Shown one piece after another: positions 1 to 5,773 of a DNA stretch of 24,260 bases. The first letter of the stretch is position 1. Every line of letters starts with the position of its first letter. The notes under the pieces were generated by a model. The model saw only the letters and a list, made by a program, of their open reading frames with translations, ran no database searches and had not been told where the DNA came from. Source of the stretch: a virus; the IMG/VR virus record IMGVR_UViG_3300030060_001902, positions 1-24,260 of that record; one strand, 5' to 3'. Made by a program: the position numbers and the translations under genes.

Positions 1-11
1 CGAACTGATTT

Positions 12-53
12 AGATAAGATGGTATAATACCATTGATCTCTTGTATCTTATCT
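12..53 (-). terminator. Terminator-like hairpin after the leftward operon
   Basis: Bases 12-20 (AGATAAGAT) and 45-53 (ATCTTATCT) form a perfect 9-bp stem. The loop contains a smaller hairpin, GGTA (21-24) with TACC (28-31). On the minus strand this follows the stop codon of the zinc-ribbon gene directly. There is no good U-tract beyond it, so it may be a weak terminator, an RNA-end stabiliser or a DNA palindrome bound by protein. Confidence 0.4.
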
Positions 54-59
54 TCATTT

Positions 60-257
60 TTAATTATCATAAAATGACCATTCCTTTTTCTCTCTATCGG
101 TTAATCTATTAAATTGATCTTTCCAACAAGTACGACAGAGTAATGACTCATTGAAAAGTGTTTTACCAGAAAACCAAGCTAATTTATCTGCATCATCTTT
201 AAAACATCTTGCACATTGAAAGCTTAGTTTAATAATTTTTGCTGTAGGTTTTGTCAT
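60..257 (-). CDS. Small zinc-ribbon-like protein
   Basis: This 65-residue protein has two CxxC knuckles, C15-C18 and C41-C44, separated by 22 residues. The pattern is typical of a zinc ribbon or treble-clef fold. No catalytic motif is seen. It is the last gene of the minus-strand cluster and its start lies inside the upstream gene (29-nt overlap). No Shine-Dalgarno sequence is visible, so translation is probably coupled. Small zinc-ribbon proteins in phages are often transcription-interfering or nucleic-acid-binding, but nothing here identifies a partner. Function unknown. Confidence 0.65.
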   Translation of the reverse strand: MTKPTAKIIKLSFQCARCFKDDADKLAWFSGKTLFNESLLCRTCWKDQFNRLTDREKKEWSFYDN

Positions 258-516
258 AGTTATATTTTTTTTTAATTTTTTTTAACCATTTTATTAAATG
301 GTTAGTTCTTTCCTCACTTTTTTCATTTTCTTGATCTGCTTCTGTTCTATGTTCTAAACTTAACCCTGAACCCAAATTATCCCAATATTCTGTATGTAAA
401 TTTGAATATTGATCTTTAGTATTTCTATGATTAATTTTTTCTTTTAGATATAAATATTGATATTTTTTATTTTTTCTTACCCAATTTATAATTTTTTCTT
501 CTTTAGTTAATGACAT
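229..516 (-). CDS. Hypothetical charged protein
   Basis: This 95-residue protein is rich in Lys, Glu, Tyr and Asn and is predicted mostly helical, with a basic C-terminal stretch around residues 74-90. A Shine-Dalgarno sequence (GGGAGAAA on the minus strand) lies just before the ATG. It overlaps the lipoprotein gene upstream by 14 nt and the zinc-ribbon gene downstream by 29 nt, consistent with one leftward operon. I do not recognise a family. A role in host takeover is only a guess from the position among small unrelated genes. Confidence 0.6.
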   Translation of the reverse strand: MSLTKEEKIINWVRKNKKYQYLYLKEKINHRNTKDQYSNLHTEYWDNLGSGLSLEHRTEADQENEKSEERTNHLIKWLKKIKKKYNYDKTYSKNY

Positions 517-811
517 TGTGATTTCTCCCTTTTAAGCAATTTCTGTAAAGCATTGGATAATTATATTCAGCTTTAGGACTCAGCCATAAGGTAGCTGATC
601 TAAAGTAATAGTTCCAAACATATTTACCTGATTCTACAAACATATTGGTATTGTCTTTAGCTAAAGTTTTGCAAGTAATCAGATCATCAGTTATTTCATC
701 TGCTCTACTATTATCAAAAGTGCCTGATCTTCCTTTTGAATCGATCACAGGTTTGTAAGCACAAGCTTGTAATAGGGTCGCAAAAACCGCTAGTAAAAGT
801 ATCTTTTTCAT
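503..811 (-). CDS. Phage-encoded lipoprotein
   Basis: This 102-residue protein begins with a classic lipoprotein signal: KK at residues 2-3, a hydrophobic core, and the lipobox LQAC with the modified cysteine at residue 17. The mature part is about 85 residues and carries two further cysteines (in ITCK and RNCL) that could form a disulfide in the periplasm. Its Shine-Dalgarno sequence is AGAGAGAGGA (821-830 on the complementary strand), identical to that of the gene at 2367. Known roles of phage lipoproteins include superinfection exclusion and outer-membrane spanin subunits. No inner-membrane spanin or lysis gene sits next to it, so a surface or exclusion role fits better, but this is inference. 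Confidence 0.7.
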   Translation of the reverse strand: MKKILLLAVFATLLQACAYKPVIDSKGRSGTFDNSRADEITDDLITCKTLAKDNTNMFVESGKYVWNYYFRSATLWLSPKAEYNYPMLYRNCLKGRNHNVIN

Positions 812-850
812 ATCTATATATCCTCTCTCTATATTACAGATGGGTGATAT

Positions 851-1111
851 TTAATCATGTGTAGTTTGAAAGCCATCTGTTTTTTTTTCTCTTGAAGCTT
901 TTTCAGTTTTTCCAACAAATCCTTTTCTTGAACTATGGTCTTGTCGTACTTCGCTTGAAGCTTTGGGAGTGTCCTTAACATACGATCTCCTTTTTATTAA
1001 AGTTTCTACTGAACTAACAGTAGTGTTTGGGTGAAATATTACACCCAAATTCTTTTGCATATCTTGTAACAAATCAAAGTCTTTGTTTCTAGTTTTTATT
1101 TTAAGTATCAT
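851..1111 (-). CDS. Hypothetical protein with basic C-terminal tail
   Basis: This 86-residue protein has a compact N-terminal part (about residues 1-40, including the hydrophobic stretch LGVIFHP) and a low-complexity, Lys/Arg/Ser-rich tail from about residue 42 that looks disordered. A strong Shine-Dalgarno sequence (AAGGAGAGAG) precedes the ATG. Its start overlaps the stop of the upstream gene as ATGA, indicating coupled translation. I recognise no family. The basic tail could bind nucleic acid. Confidence 0.6.
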   Translation of the reverse strand: MILKIKTRNKDFDLLQDMQKNLGVIFHPNTTVSSVETLIKRRSYVKDTPKASSEVRQDHSSRKGFVGKTEKASREKKTDGFQTTHD

Positions 1112-1347
1112 GCTCTCTCCTTTTTTACTCTGTTGAAATCTATTTTAAGATGTGGCTGGTCATTAACCATTATCTTATTTATTTTAACTTCAAGTCTTTC
1201 ATCATCTTTACATTTACTTAGTTCAGATGCGATTCCTTGATCTATTACTTTATTTAAATATGCAAAGTAATCAGATTTTCCCATGTTCATTACTGCTAAT
1301 TGTTTTAAAGCATCATTGAACAATCTATCTTTTATATTTTCTGACAT
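1108..1347 (-). CDS. Hypothetical protein
   Basis: This 79-residue protein is probably helical at residues 1-45 with beta strands at about 50-72 (LEVKINKIMVNDQPHLKIDF). The Shine-Dalgarno sequence AGAGGAGAA lies a few bases before the ATG. Its stop overlaps the next start as ATGA, and its start overlaps the upstream stop by one base. No recognised family and no catalytic motif. Confidence 0.6.
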   Translation of the reverse strand: MSENIKDRLFNDALKQLAVMNMGKSDYFAYLNKVIDQGIASELSKCKDDERLEVKINKIMVNDQPHLKIDFNRVKKERA

Positions 1348-1727
1348 TAGTTTTCTCCTCTTAGGTTATTGTTTTTATCTACTATCTGACCTGTACTTCT
1401 GTCTTTAGGATAGTAGCCATCTTGATTTATATTGTTTTGCCATCTTGATAATCTCTCAAACAATACTTCATCAAAATTTTGCCAAGTAAAGTAATTGGTA
1501 GGTAGTAGTTCTCTATCTACATTTAGTTCAATAGGCTTTGCACTTAACCCTGAAACAATTACTCCATATTTTCTTTTTGGATTATTCAAATCTGTAACTT
1601 GATATTTTACTGTTACAAAATATTCTTTTGAATAATATTTGTTTGGTCTTTTATCTCCAATGCTTGTGACCTTTATTAAATAGTTACCTGATTTAAGTTC
1701 AGATAATCTTTCGTTTATATTATACAT
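1347..1727 (-). CDS. Hypothetical protein
   Basis: The start is placed at 1727 (MYNINERL, 126 residues) rather than at the ATG at 1742, because the Shine-Dalgarno sequence GAGGAGAGAG sits just before it and would lie inside the coding region otherwise. The middle of the protein alternates hydrophobic and polar residues (YLIKVTSIGD, YFVTVKYQVTD, YGVIVSGL), which suggests a small beta-barrel or OB-like domain, followed by a helical segment and a disordered C-terminus. A single-strand nucleic-acid-binding role would fit an OB-like fold, but the family is not recognised. Confidence 0.6.
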   Translation of the reverse strand: MYNINERLSELKSGNYLIKVTSIGDKRPNKYYSKEYFVTVKYQVTDLNNPKRKYGVIVSGLSAKPIELNVDRELLPTNYFTWQNFDEVLFERLSRWQNNINQDGYYPKDRSTGQIVDKNNNLRGEN

Positions 1728-2049
1728 TTGCTCTCTCCTCATATTGTTTTTTTACTGCTTTAGGTAATAGAAAAAAATTAAAATGCCAATCTTCATCTTC
1801 TATTTTATTAATAGAAAAAACATTACAAAGTTTTAAATTTTCTTTAGCCCAATTCAAAACTTCTTTTTTATTTTTAAAATTAATATCATCATTGAAACCT
1901 ATAAGTCTTGATTGCAAAGGTTTTAAATAAGAAATAGTTTTACCATTATTTAAATCAGCATTTAATTTTACAAAAGGTAAATTATTTTTATCGTACTGAA
2001 ACGATTTAGGGAAATTTAAAGAATATCCCATTATTGAGTATATGTTCAT
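1720..2049 (-). CDS. Hypothetical protein, first gene of the leftward cluster
   Basis: The start is set at 2049 (MNIYSIMG, 109 residues) because the Shine-Dalgarno sequence AAAAGGAGAGAAA directly precedes it. The upstream in-frame ATG at 2109 has no ribosome-binding site. The protein looks like a mixed alpha/beta domain with a helix around KKEVLNWAKENLKL. Its stop overlaps the next gene's start by 8 nt. As the first gene after the divergent control region it is probably expressed early. Function unknown. Confidence 0.6.
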   Translation of the reverse strand: MNIYSIMGYSLNFPKSFQYDKNNLPFVKLNADLNNGKTISYLKPLQSRLIGFNDDINFKNKKEVLNWAKENLKLCNVFSINKIEDEDWHFNFFLLPKAVKKQYEERANV

Positions 2050-2138
2050 TTTCTCTCCTTTTAGGTTAATTGTTTTTTTTATATTCAAAATATATCGAAT
2101 AATGCTCATAAATTGGTTGTAATTGCAATAGTAAATAA

Positions 2139-2234
2139 ATGGCTATTTTACTAGCTTTTTTAACATTATATACAACTCTAGCTATTAATTTGCATCATAA
2201 AGGCAAATCAGTTACAAATCAAAATAAGATATGA
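2139..2234 (+). CDS. Possible tiny membrane peptide (doubtful)
   Basis: A 31-codon frame starts with a hydrophobic stretch (MAILLAFLTLYTTLAINL) and continues with a short polar tail, as in small single-pass membrane peptides. Its stop overlaps as ATGA a second, 17-codon frame at 2231-2284. There is no Shine-Dalgarno sequence, and the frame lies where a leftward promoter is also suggested, so it may be chance in AT-rich DNA. Confidence 0.2.
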   Translation: MAILLAFLTLYTTLAINLHHKGKSVTNQNKI

Positions 2235-2352
2235 AAAAATTTATTATTTATGTTAAGAGAGATTATTGCTCCCAAGCAATATAAGTATTAAATTCATATC
2301 TTACTTAGGTTAATTAAGGTAGCCGACTCCTCTCTCTGTCGGCTATCTTTTT
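2225..2352 (+). ncRNA. Structured leader or small RNA ending in an intrinsic terminator
   Basis: Three helices can form in about 130 nt on the plus strand. The first is an 11-bp long-range stem, TAAGATATGAA (2225-2235) with TTCATATCTTA (2293-2303). The second is a 7-bp hairpin, TATTGCT/AGCAATA (2264-2281), with loop CCCA. The third is the terminator hairpin at 2316-2349 followed by U residues. The terminator lies before any convincing plus-strand gene, so a transcript starting upstream would end here as a short RNA or be attenuated before the 2367 operon. The 5' end and promoter are not defined. The outer repeat could instead be a pair of operator sites. Confidence 0.45.
2316..2352 (+). terminator. 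Intrinsic terminator with a loop complementary to the next ribosome-binding site
   Basis: TAGCCGAC (2320-2327) pairs perfectly with GTCGGCTA (2338-2345) and can extend outward to 2316/2349 with one G-U pair. It is followed by UCUUUUU (2346-2352). The stem is GC-rich against an AT-rich background, which is strong evidence for a real terminator. The 10-nt loop TCCTCTCTCT (2328-2337) is the exact reverse complement of AGAGAGAGGA at 2353-2362. Confidence 0.8.
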
Positions 2353-2362
2353 AGAGAGAGGA
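2353..2362 (+). promoter_or_regulatory. Ribosome-binding site of the 2367 gene, complementary to the terminator loop
   Basis: AGAGAGAGGA ends 4 bases before the ATG at 2367 and is a good Shine-Dalgarno sequence. It can pair over all 10 bases with the terminator loop at 2328-2337, closing a 15-nt loop. That pairing would hide the ribosome-binding site and is sterically incompatible with the full terminator stem. Confidence 0.75.
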
Positions 2363-2366
2363 AAAT

Positions 2367-2651
2367 ATGAAACAATTAGAGTTGGAGTACCCAGCACATA
2401 ATTATACTGAAACAAGTAAGTCAGCATACAACAAACAAAAGCCAAAATTAAAAACTAAAAGAGAAAAGGTTTTGGAATTTGTAAAATCGCAATCATCAAC
2501 TAATTATGAAATCGCAGATGAATTAGAGATGCCATTATCTAGTGTATGTGCTAGAGTTCGAGAGTTACAGCTTTTAGAACTAATTGAAGATAGTGGACAT
2601 AGAAGAGAAACACCTTATGGAAAAACAGCGATAGTATGGCAAAAGAAGTAA
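2367..2651 (+). CDS. Winged-helix DNA-binding protein
   Basis: This 94-residue protein has a disordered basic N-terminus (1-30) followed by a winged-helix domain (about 32-93): helix REKVLEFVKS, helix TNYEIADEL, recognition-like helix SSVCARVRELQLLELI, then a hairpin wing with RRETPYGKTAIVW. This resembles phage MarR/GntR-type winged helices. It is the first gene of the rightward operon, behind the terminator/anti-SD leader, and overlaps the Mom-like gene by 16 nt. It could be a transcription regulator or a replication-associated DNA-binding protein. The start is supported by the AGAGAGAGGA ribosome-binding site. Confidence 0.75.
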   Translation: MKQLELEYPAHNYTETSKSAYNKQKPKLKTKREKVLEFVKSQSSTNYEIADELEMPLSSVCARVRELQLLELIEDSGHRRETPYGKTAIVWQKK

Positions 2652-3304
2652 GAAAAATAAAAAGAGAAGATACTTTAGAATTTATTTTAAATATTCATTA
2701 TGCAAAAAGAGTACCACAAATTATTCATTCATATGGTTTGTTTGAAGATAATAATTTAAAAGGTGTTGTAACTTTTGGTAATCCACCATCTCAAAATGTA
2801 TGTAAATGTATTTGTGGGGATATTTATAAATCTGAAGTTTTAGAGTTAAATCGTTTAGTTTTAAAGGATAATAAAAAAAATTATGCAAGTTTTTTAGTTT
2901 CAAACTCTATAAAAAATTTACCAAAACCATCTATCATAGTTTCATATGCAGATTTAAATTACAATCATAATGGATATATTTACCAAGCATCTAATTTTAT
3001 TTACACAGGTAAAGCAAAAGCTAGAGAAAAATTTGTTGATAAAAATGGTAAAGACATAAATGAGAGAACTTTGGCTCATAAATACCAAAAATTAAAAATA
3101 TCAAGATCAGAATATTTAAAATTAAACAACATTGAACTTACAACTCAATTAGGAAAACACAGATATGTTTATATTCATGCAAGTAAAAAAGACAGAAAAC
3201 AAAGATTTAGAGATTTTAAATTACCAATTAAAACATATCCAAAGGGTGATAATATAAATTATTTTTGGAATTATAATATTAAAGAACAAGGTTTATTATT
3301 TTGA
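2636..3304 (+). CDS. Mom-like DNA adenine modification protein (GNAT-related)
   Basis: This 222-residue protein matches my recollection of the phage Mom-like family: IHYAKRVP (20-27), a glycine/proline loop FGNPPSQ (47-53), a Cys cluster at 56, 58 and 60, ELNRLVL (70-76), SFLVSNSI (85-92), IIVSYAD (100-106) and YQASNFIYTG (116-125). Mom of phage Mu is an acyltransferase-fold enzyme that adds a methylcarbamoyl group to adenine in DNA and so blocks many host restriction enzymes. Relatives are scattered in phages. Whether this protein makes the same modification cannot be told from sequence. Its start lies inside the winged-helix gene and has no nearby Shine-Dalgarno sequence, so translation is probably coupled. 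An HNH nuclease gene follows immediately. Confidence 0.7.
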   Translation: MAKEVRKIKREDTLEFILNIHYAKRVPQIIHSYGLFEDNNLKGVVTFGNPPSQNVCKCICGDIYKSEVLELNRLVLKDNKKNYASFLVSNSIKNLPKPSIIVSYADLNYNHNGYIYQASNFIYTGKAKAREKFVDKNGKDINERTLAHKYQKLKISRSEYLKLNNIELTTQLGKHRYVYIHASKKDRKQRFRDFKLPIKTYPKGDNINYFWNYNIKEQGLLF

Positions 3305-3579
3305 AAAAACAAGCAACAAAAAAAGAAAAAGAGCATCTAGCAAAAGTCGCTAGTTTAGGTTGTTTTGTTTGTGAAAGACCAGCAGAAGTTCATCATGTGA
3401 GAAATCATACAGGAATGAGTTTAAGACCTTCACACTATGAAACTATTCCATTATGTTTTGTGCATCATAGGACAGGTAAAGATTCAATACATCTTGGAAA
3501 AAAATTATTTATAGAGAAGTATGGTACTGAACAAGAAATATTAAAAATTACAAAAGAGAGGATAAAAAATGAGTCGTAA
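3301..3579 (+). CDS. HNH nuclease-like protein (DUF968/Ref-like)
   Basis: This 92-residue protein has a zinc/HNH layout: C21-x2-C24, then EVHHV (29-33), and IPLCFVHHRTG (49-59) with C52 and HH at 55-56. The GMSLRPSHYETIPLC segment is characteristic of phage DUF968/Ref-like HNH proteins. In phage P1, Ref is a RecA-dependent nuclease. Small versions in phages are thought to act in recombination or DNA processing. The start is TTG at 3301, overlapping the previous stop as TTGA, and no usable ATG lies upstream of the zinc motif. Confidence 0.75.
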   Translation: MKKQATKKEKEHLAKVASLGCFVCERPAEVHHVRNHTGMSLRPSHYETIPLCFVHHRTGKDSIHLGKKLFIEKYGTEQEILKITKERIKNES

Positions 3580-4141
3580 ATCAGGTTATTTTATTTGTTA
3601 CAGGAATATATGGCAACACCCTGTATTCAAAAATTTATTACAAGCTAGTTGTTGGATATATATGATTAGTTCTGCAAGTCATCAGGATAAAGATTTAACA
3701 TTTTTAGATAATAAAATTTTTGTTCGTAGAGGAGAAATGATTATGCCATTAAGAGTTACAGCTAAAAGATTTAAAATGACATATTCTGAAATGAGAACTT
3801 TTATACTAAGGCTAGTACGCAGAAAAATGATAACCACAAGGGTCGCCCACTTGCAACCCACAGCCGATCACAAGAATAGAAAAGTTACTCTTATTAACAT
3901 TATAAATTACGACAAATTTCAATATGTTGATAAACAGAAATCACATACAGATCACACTTCGCAAGATATACTAAATAACAATCTAATTGAACATACTAAA
4001 TTAGGGTCTAGCAAAGATAAGGTTATTAATAATGGGTATAAAGAAATATCAGATTGGGGTGAATATAAGATACTTATGAAAGATGGCAAAAAATACAAAA
4101 AGCACAAATGGAAGAATGAGCCAATAACAGAATACTTATAA
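3569..4141 (+). CDS. Replication-initiation-like protein with N-terminal winged helix
   Basis: This 190-residue protein starts with GYFICYRNIWQHPVFKN, followed by ASCWIYMISSASHQD, a basic strand VRRGEMIMPLR, a helix-turn-helix (AKRFKMTYSEMRTFILRLVRR) and the strand INIINYDKFQ. This is the N-terminal domain of phage replisome organiser or DnaD-like replication proteins, which bind the origin. The rest (about 125-190) is polar and lacks a helicase-loader ATPase. No helicase or polymerase is in the window. The ribosome-binding site AGAGAGGA (3555-3562) is strong and is also an 8-base match to the anti-SD loop at 2328-2337. Confidence 0.7.
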   Translation: MSRKSGYFICYRNIWQHPVFKNLLQASCWIYMISSASHQDKDLTFLDNKIFVRRGEMIMPLRVTAKRFKMTYSEMRTFILRLVRRKMITTRVAHLQPTADHKNRKVTLINIINYDKFQYVDKQKSHTDHTSQDILNNNLIEHTKLGSSKDKVINNGYKEISDWGEYKILMKDGKKYKKHKWKNEPITEYL

Positions 4142-4272
4142 TGAAAATACTTAGATTATTTAAATATGTAAGAAAAAGATTGATTAAACTGTCACTTGAA
4201 AATAAAATGCTAAAAGTTCAGCTTGAATACTATAGGGCTGTTGTAGAATCTATAGAAAAACGAAAGCATTAA
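4141..4272 (+). CDS. Small basic coiled-coil protein
   Basis: This is a 43-residue frame with a basic N-terminus (MKILRLFKYVRKRLIKL) and a helix with heptad-like leucines and valines (LENKMLKVQLEYYRAVVESIEK). Its ATG overlaps the preceding stop as TAATG, and its own stop abuts the next ATG at 4273, so it fills the gap exactly, which supports it as a real gene. It could be a DNA-binding or dimerising accessory peptide. Confidence 0.6.
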   Translation: MKILRLFKYVRKRLIKLSLENKMLKVQLEYYRAVVESIEKRKH

Positions 4273-4551
4273 ATGGTCAGAAAAAAGTCAAAATACAGAC
4301 ATATTTCAATAGGTAAGAAAAAGTATTTTTTTTATCACATCATTTGGGAAGATATTTTAGGTGATAGTTCACATTTTTCATTTAGTGAATTCGAGAAGAT
4401 GAAACCAGCAGTAATGAATACTTATGCTTATGTATTTAAAAAAGATAAAAAGTATTTATGGACATTTGCTAGTTATGATGAAGAAACCTTTAGTGATCGT
4501 AATGTTTTTCCTATTGGTTGCATTAAAGAGTTAAAAAAGATAGAGATATAG
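4273..4551 (+). CDS. Conserved phage hypothetical protein
   Basis: This 92-residue alpha/beta protein contains KYRHISIGKKKYFFYHIIW, FSFSEFEKMKPA, YVFKKDKKYLWTFASYD and SDRNVFPIGCIKEL. These blocks resemble a small protein often found in marine phage genomes near replication and packaging genes. No catalytic signature is seen. The start ATG immediately follows the stop of the 43-residue gene. Function unknown. Confidence 0.65.
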   Translation: MVRKKSKYRHISIGKKKYFFYHIIWEDILGDSSHFSFSEFEKMKPAVMNTYAYVFKKDKKYLWTFASYDEETFSDRNVFPIGCIKELKKIEI

Positions 4552-4555
4552 CAAT

Positions 4556-4942
4556 ATGAAATCCGACATAAACAAGGCAGAAAAGAAGAAACAATTAGGC
4601 AGACCACATAAAACTATTGATGAAAAAATATTAGCAAATCTAAGCCAGATTGGCTGTACTCAAGAAGAAATAGGTAGCATTGTAGGAATATCTGCAAGAA
4701 CATTACAAAGAAGATTTGCCGATTTATTAGAAGTTAATAAAAACAAAGGTAAAGCTAGTTTAAGAAAAAGAATGTACGAAAAAGCTATGAAAGGTAACGA
4801 TAAGCTTTTGATCTGGCTTTCAAAACAATACCTACAAATGTCAGATAGAATACACAACACCAACACTACAGAACCTTTACCATTAATTATTGAAGCTAAA
4901 GCTGAAGAAGTAAAAGATTTGAATGGCAAAAAAAAAGGGTAA
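4556..4942 (+). CDS. terS: Terminase small subunit
   Basis: This 128-residue protein has a basic start, GRPHKT (15-20), then a helix-turn-helix at about 21-55 (CTQEEIGSIVGISARTLQRR). An oligomerisation helix region with the family-typical RKRMYEKAMKGNDKLLIWLSKQ and YLQMSD blocks follows. This is the layout of small terminases in marine siphoviruses, where the HTH recognises the packaging site and the ring regulates the large subunit. The acidic/basic C-terminus probably contacts TerL. TerL itself lies about 1.7 kb downstream, separated by seven small genes, which is unusual but seen in this phage group. Confidence 0.75.
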   Translation: MKSDINKAEKKKQLGRPHKTIDEKILANLSQIGCTQEEIGSIVGISARTLQRRFADLLEVNKNKGKASLRKRMYEKAMKGNDKLLIWLSKQYLQMSDRIHNTNTTEPLPLIIEAKAEEVKDLNGKKKG

Positions 4943-5072
4943 TCTTTATGGTAAAGTCATAGAATATACTCGTACAGAGAATGGCACATCTATTGGTAGA
5001 CGACCTAAGTTTAGTTCAATGAATAAAAACAAGAAAAGATCATACAAGAAATATCGAGGACAAGGTAAATGA
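4923..5072 (+). CDS. Small basic protein
   Basis: This 49-residue frame overlaps the end of the small terminase by 20 nt and shares an ATGA overlap with the next gene at 5069. It carries YGKVIEYTRTENGTSIGR, a PKFSSMNK block and a very basic end (KKRSYKKYRGQGK). The good overlaps on both sides and the motif-like composition support it as real. The charge suggests DNA or RNA binding, or packaging into the head. Function unknown. Confidence 0.6.
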   Translation: MAKKKGNLYGKVIEYTRTENGTSIGRRPKFSSMNKNKKRSYKKYRGQGK

Positions 5073-5272
5073 AAAGATCAAACTTCTATCCTAATGGTGA
5101 GTTTATACCCTACCAAATGCCTCAGGATTTTAGACCATCACAAGGTAGAGGGTCATGCGGTAACTGCGGAATGTTTTCTGAAAGAAGAATGTTTTGCGGT
5201 GTATTCAGGACTCAGGGAGTCAAAGATACTTATGTCTGCAACAAATGGCGACCAAGACATTTTAAAAGATAA
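5069..5272 (+). CDS. Small four-cysteine protein
   Basis: This 67-residue protein has cysteines in the order CGNC (30-33), FCGVF (43) and YVCNKW (57). The spacing suggests a zinc site or an Fe-S cluster of the high-potential iron-sulfur kind. A second frame at 5094-5294 on the same strand lacks this pattern and is taken as a shadow. The start overlaps the previous stop as ATGA, and the stop overlaps the next ATG as TAATG. The metal and role cannot be decided from sequence. Confidence 0.6.
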   Translation: MKRSNFYPNGEFIPYQMPQDFRPSQGRGSCGNCGMFSERRMFCGVFRTQGVKDTYVCNKWRPRHFKR

Positions 5273-5481
5273 TGGAACTAATTATTATGAATGATGGTGT
5301 ATATACTCTTGTTCAGGTAACAAAAGAAATGTTGAGCCATATAAAGATTGTAGCAGATGTAGATTGTTTTTCTTTGTGCGATATTATTAGATTAGAATTT
5401 ACAAACTACTTAGACTATCCAATAAATCTACATCAGATGAAAGATGGTTCAGGTTATCTTTTTGGGTGTATTTGTAGATGA
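5272..5481 (+). CDS. Hypothetical protein
   Basis: This 69-residue protein has the sequence blocks YTLVQVTKEML and SLCDIIRLEFTNYL, and a C-terminal GYLFGCICR. The start at 5272 overlaps the upstream stop. An internal ATG at 5287 is an alternative. No Shine-Dalgarno sequence is visible, so coupled translation is likely. I do not recognise a family. Confidence 0.5.
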   Translation: MELIIMNDGVYTLVQVTKEMLSHIKIVADVDCFSLCDIIRLEFTNYLDYPINLHQMKDGSGYLFGCICR

Positions 5482-5500
5482 TTAGTGATATTAAAAAAGA

Positions 5501-5773
5501 ATGTCACTACATGGAAATAGAAAACTAAACAAACCTTTTAGAACACCATCAGCTTCAAAGAAGTTCGGAGTCTATGTAAGAAACAAACGATCAGGTAGAG
5601 TGCAGATTGTTCGATTTGGTGCAAAAGGTATGCCAATCAGAAAGAATAATCCTACAAGGCAAAGAATGTTTTTTGCTCGATTCCGACCTATCTTAGCAAA
5701 AGTAAAAGGACAGAAAACTTTAAGCCCAGCTTATTGGGCAATCCAATCATGGAAAAAAGGGTTTAGAATATGA
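5501..5773 (+). CDS. Conserved basic phage protein (DUF6321-like)
   Basis: This 90-residue, strongly basic protein contains LNKPFRTPSASKKFGVYV, VQIVRFGAKGMPIRKNNP, TRQRMFFARFR and AYWAIQSWKKG. From memory these blocks match a small domain that is very common in marine phages and is sometimes fused to other virion proteins. The family number is a recollection and should be checked. The Cys residues typical of many members are absent here. Its stop overlaps the next start as ATGA. Confidence 0.6.
   Translation: MSLHGNRKLNKPFRTPSASKKFGVYVRNKRSGRVQIVRFGAKGMPIRKNNPTRQRMFFARFRPILAKVKGQKTLSPAYWAIQSWKKGFRI

Larger units (their letters stand above)
2050..2366. promoter_or_regulatory. Divergent control region between the leftward and rightward operons
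   Basis: This is the only stretch over 300 bases without a convincing gene. On the minus strand a perfect TATAAT lies at 2170-2165, but no good -35 box sits 17-18 bases upstream, so a leftward promoter there is only suggested. On the plus side there is an 11-bp inverted repeat (2225-2235 with 2293-2303), a 7-bp hairpin (2264-2281), an intrinsic terminator (2316-2352) and the ribosome-binding site at 2353-2362. I could not identify a rightward promoter with confidence. Confidence 0.55.

Noticed and set aside
2165-2193. A full leftward sigma-70 promoter
   Set aside because: The TATAAT is perfect but no acceptable -35 or extended -10 motif is found, so it is only mentioned within the control region.
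2231-2284. A 17-codon frame that begins in an ATGA overlap
   Set aside because: Too short, no ribosome-binding site, and it runs through the CCCA hairpin. It is kept only as a remark under the doubtful 31-codon frame.
12-2303. ATAAGAT/ATCTTAT motif near both ends of the leftward operon as a shared operator
   Set aside because: The same 7-mer also occurs inside genes (near 4063 and 10756), as expected in AT-rich sequence.
2328-2362. A complete pseudoknot with terminator stem and loop-SD pairing formed together
   Set aside because: With no bases between the stem and the loop pairing and only 3 bases between the stem and the SD, both full helices cannot form at once. Alternative structures are more likely.
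5094-5294. A 66-codon frame overlapping the four-cysteine protein
   Set aside because: The 5069 frame has the ordered cysteine pattern and the ATGA/TAATG junctions. This one has neither.
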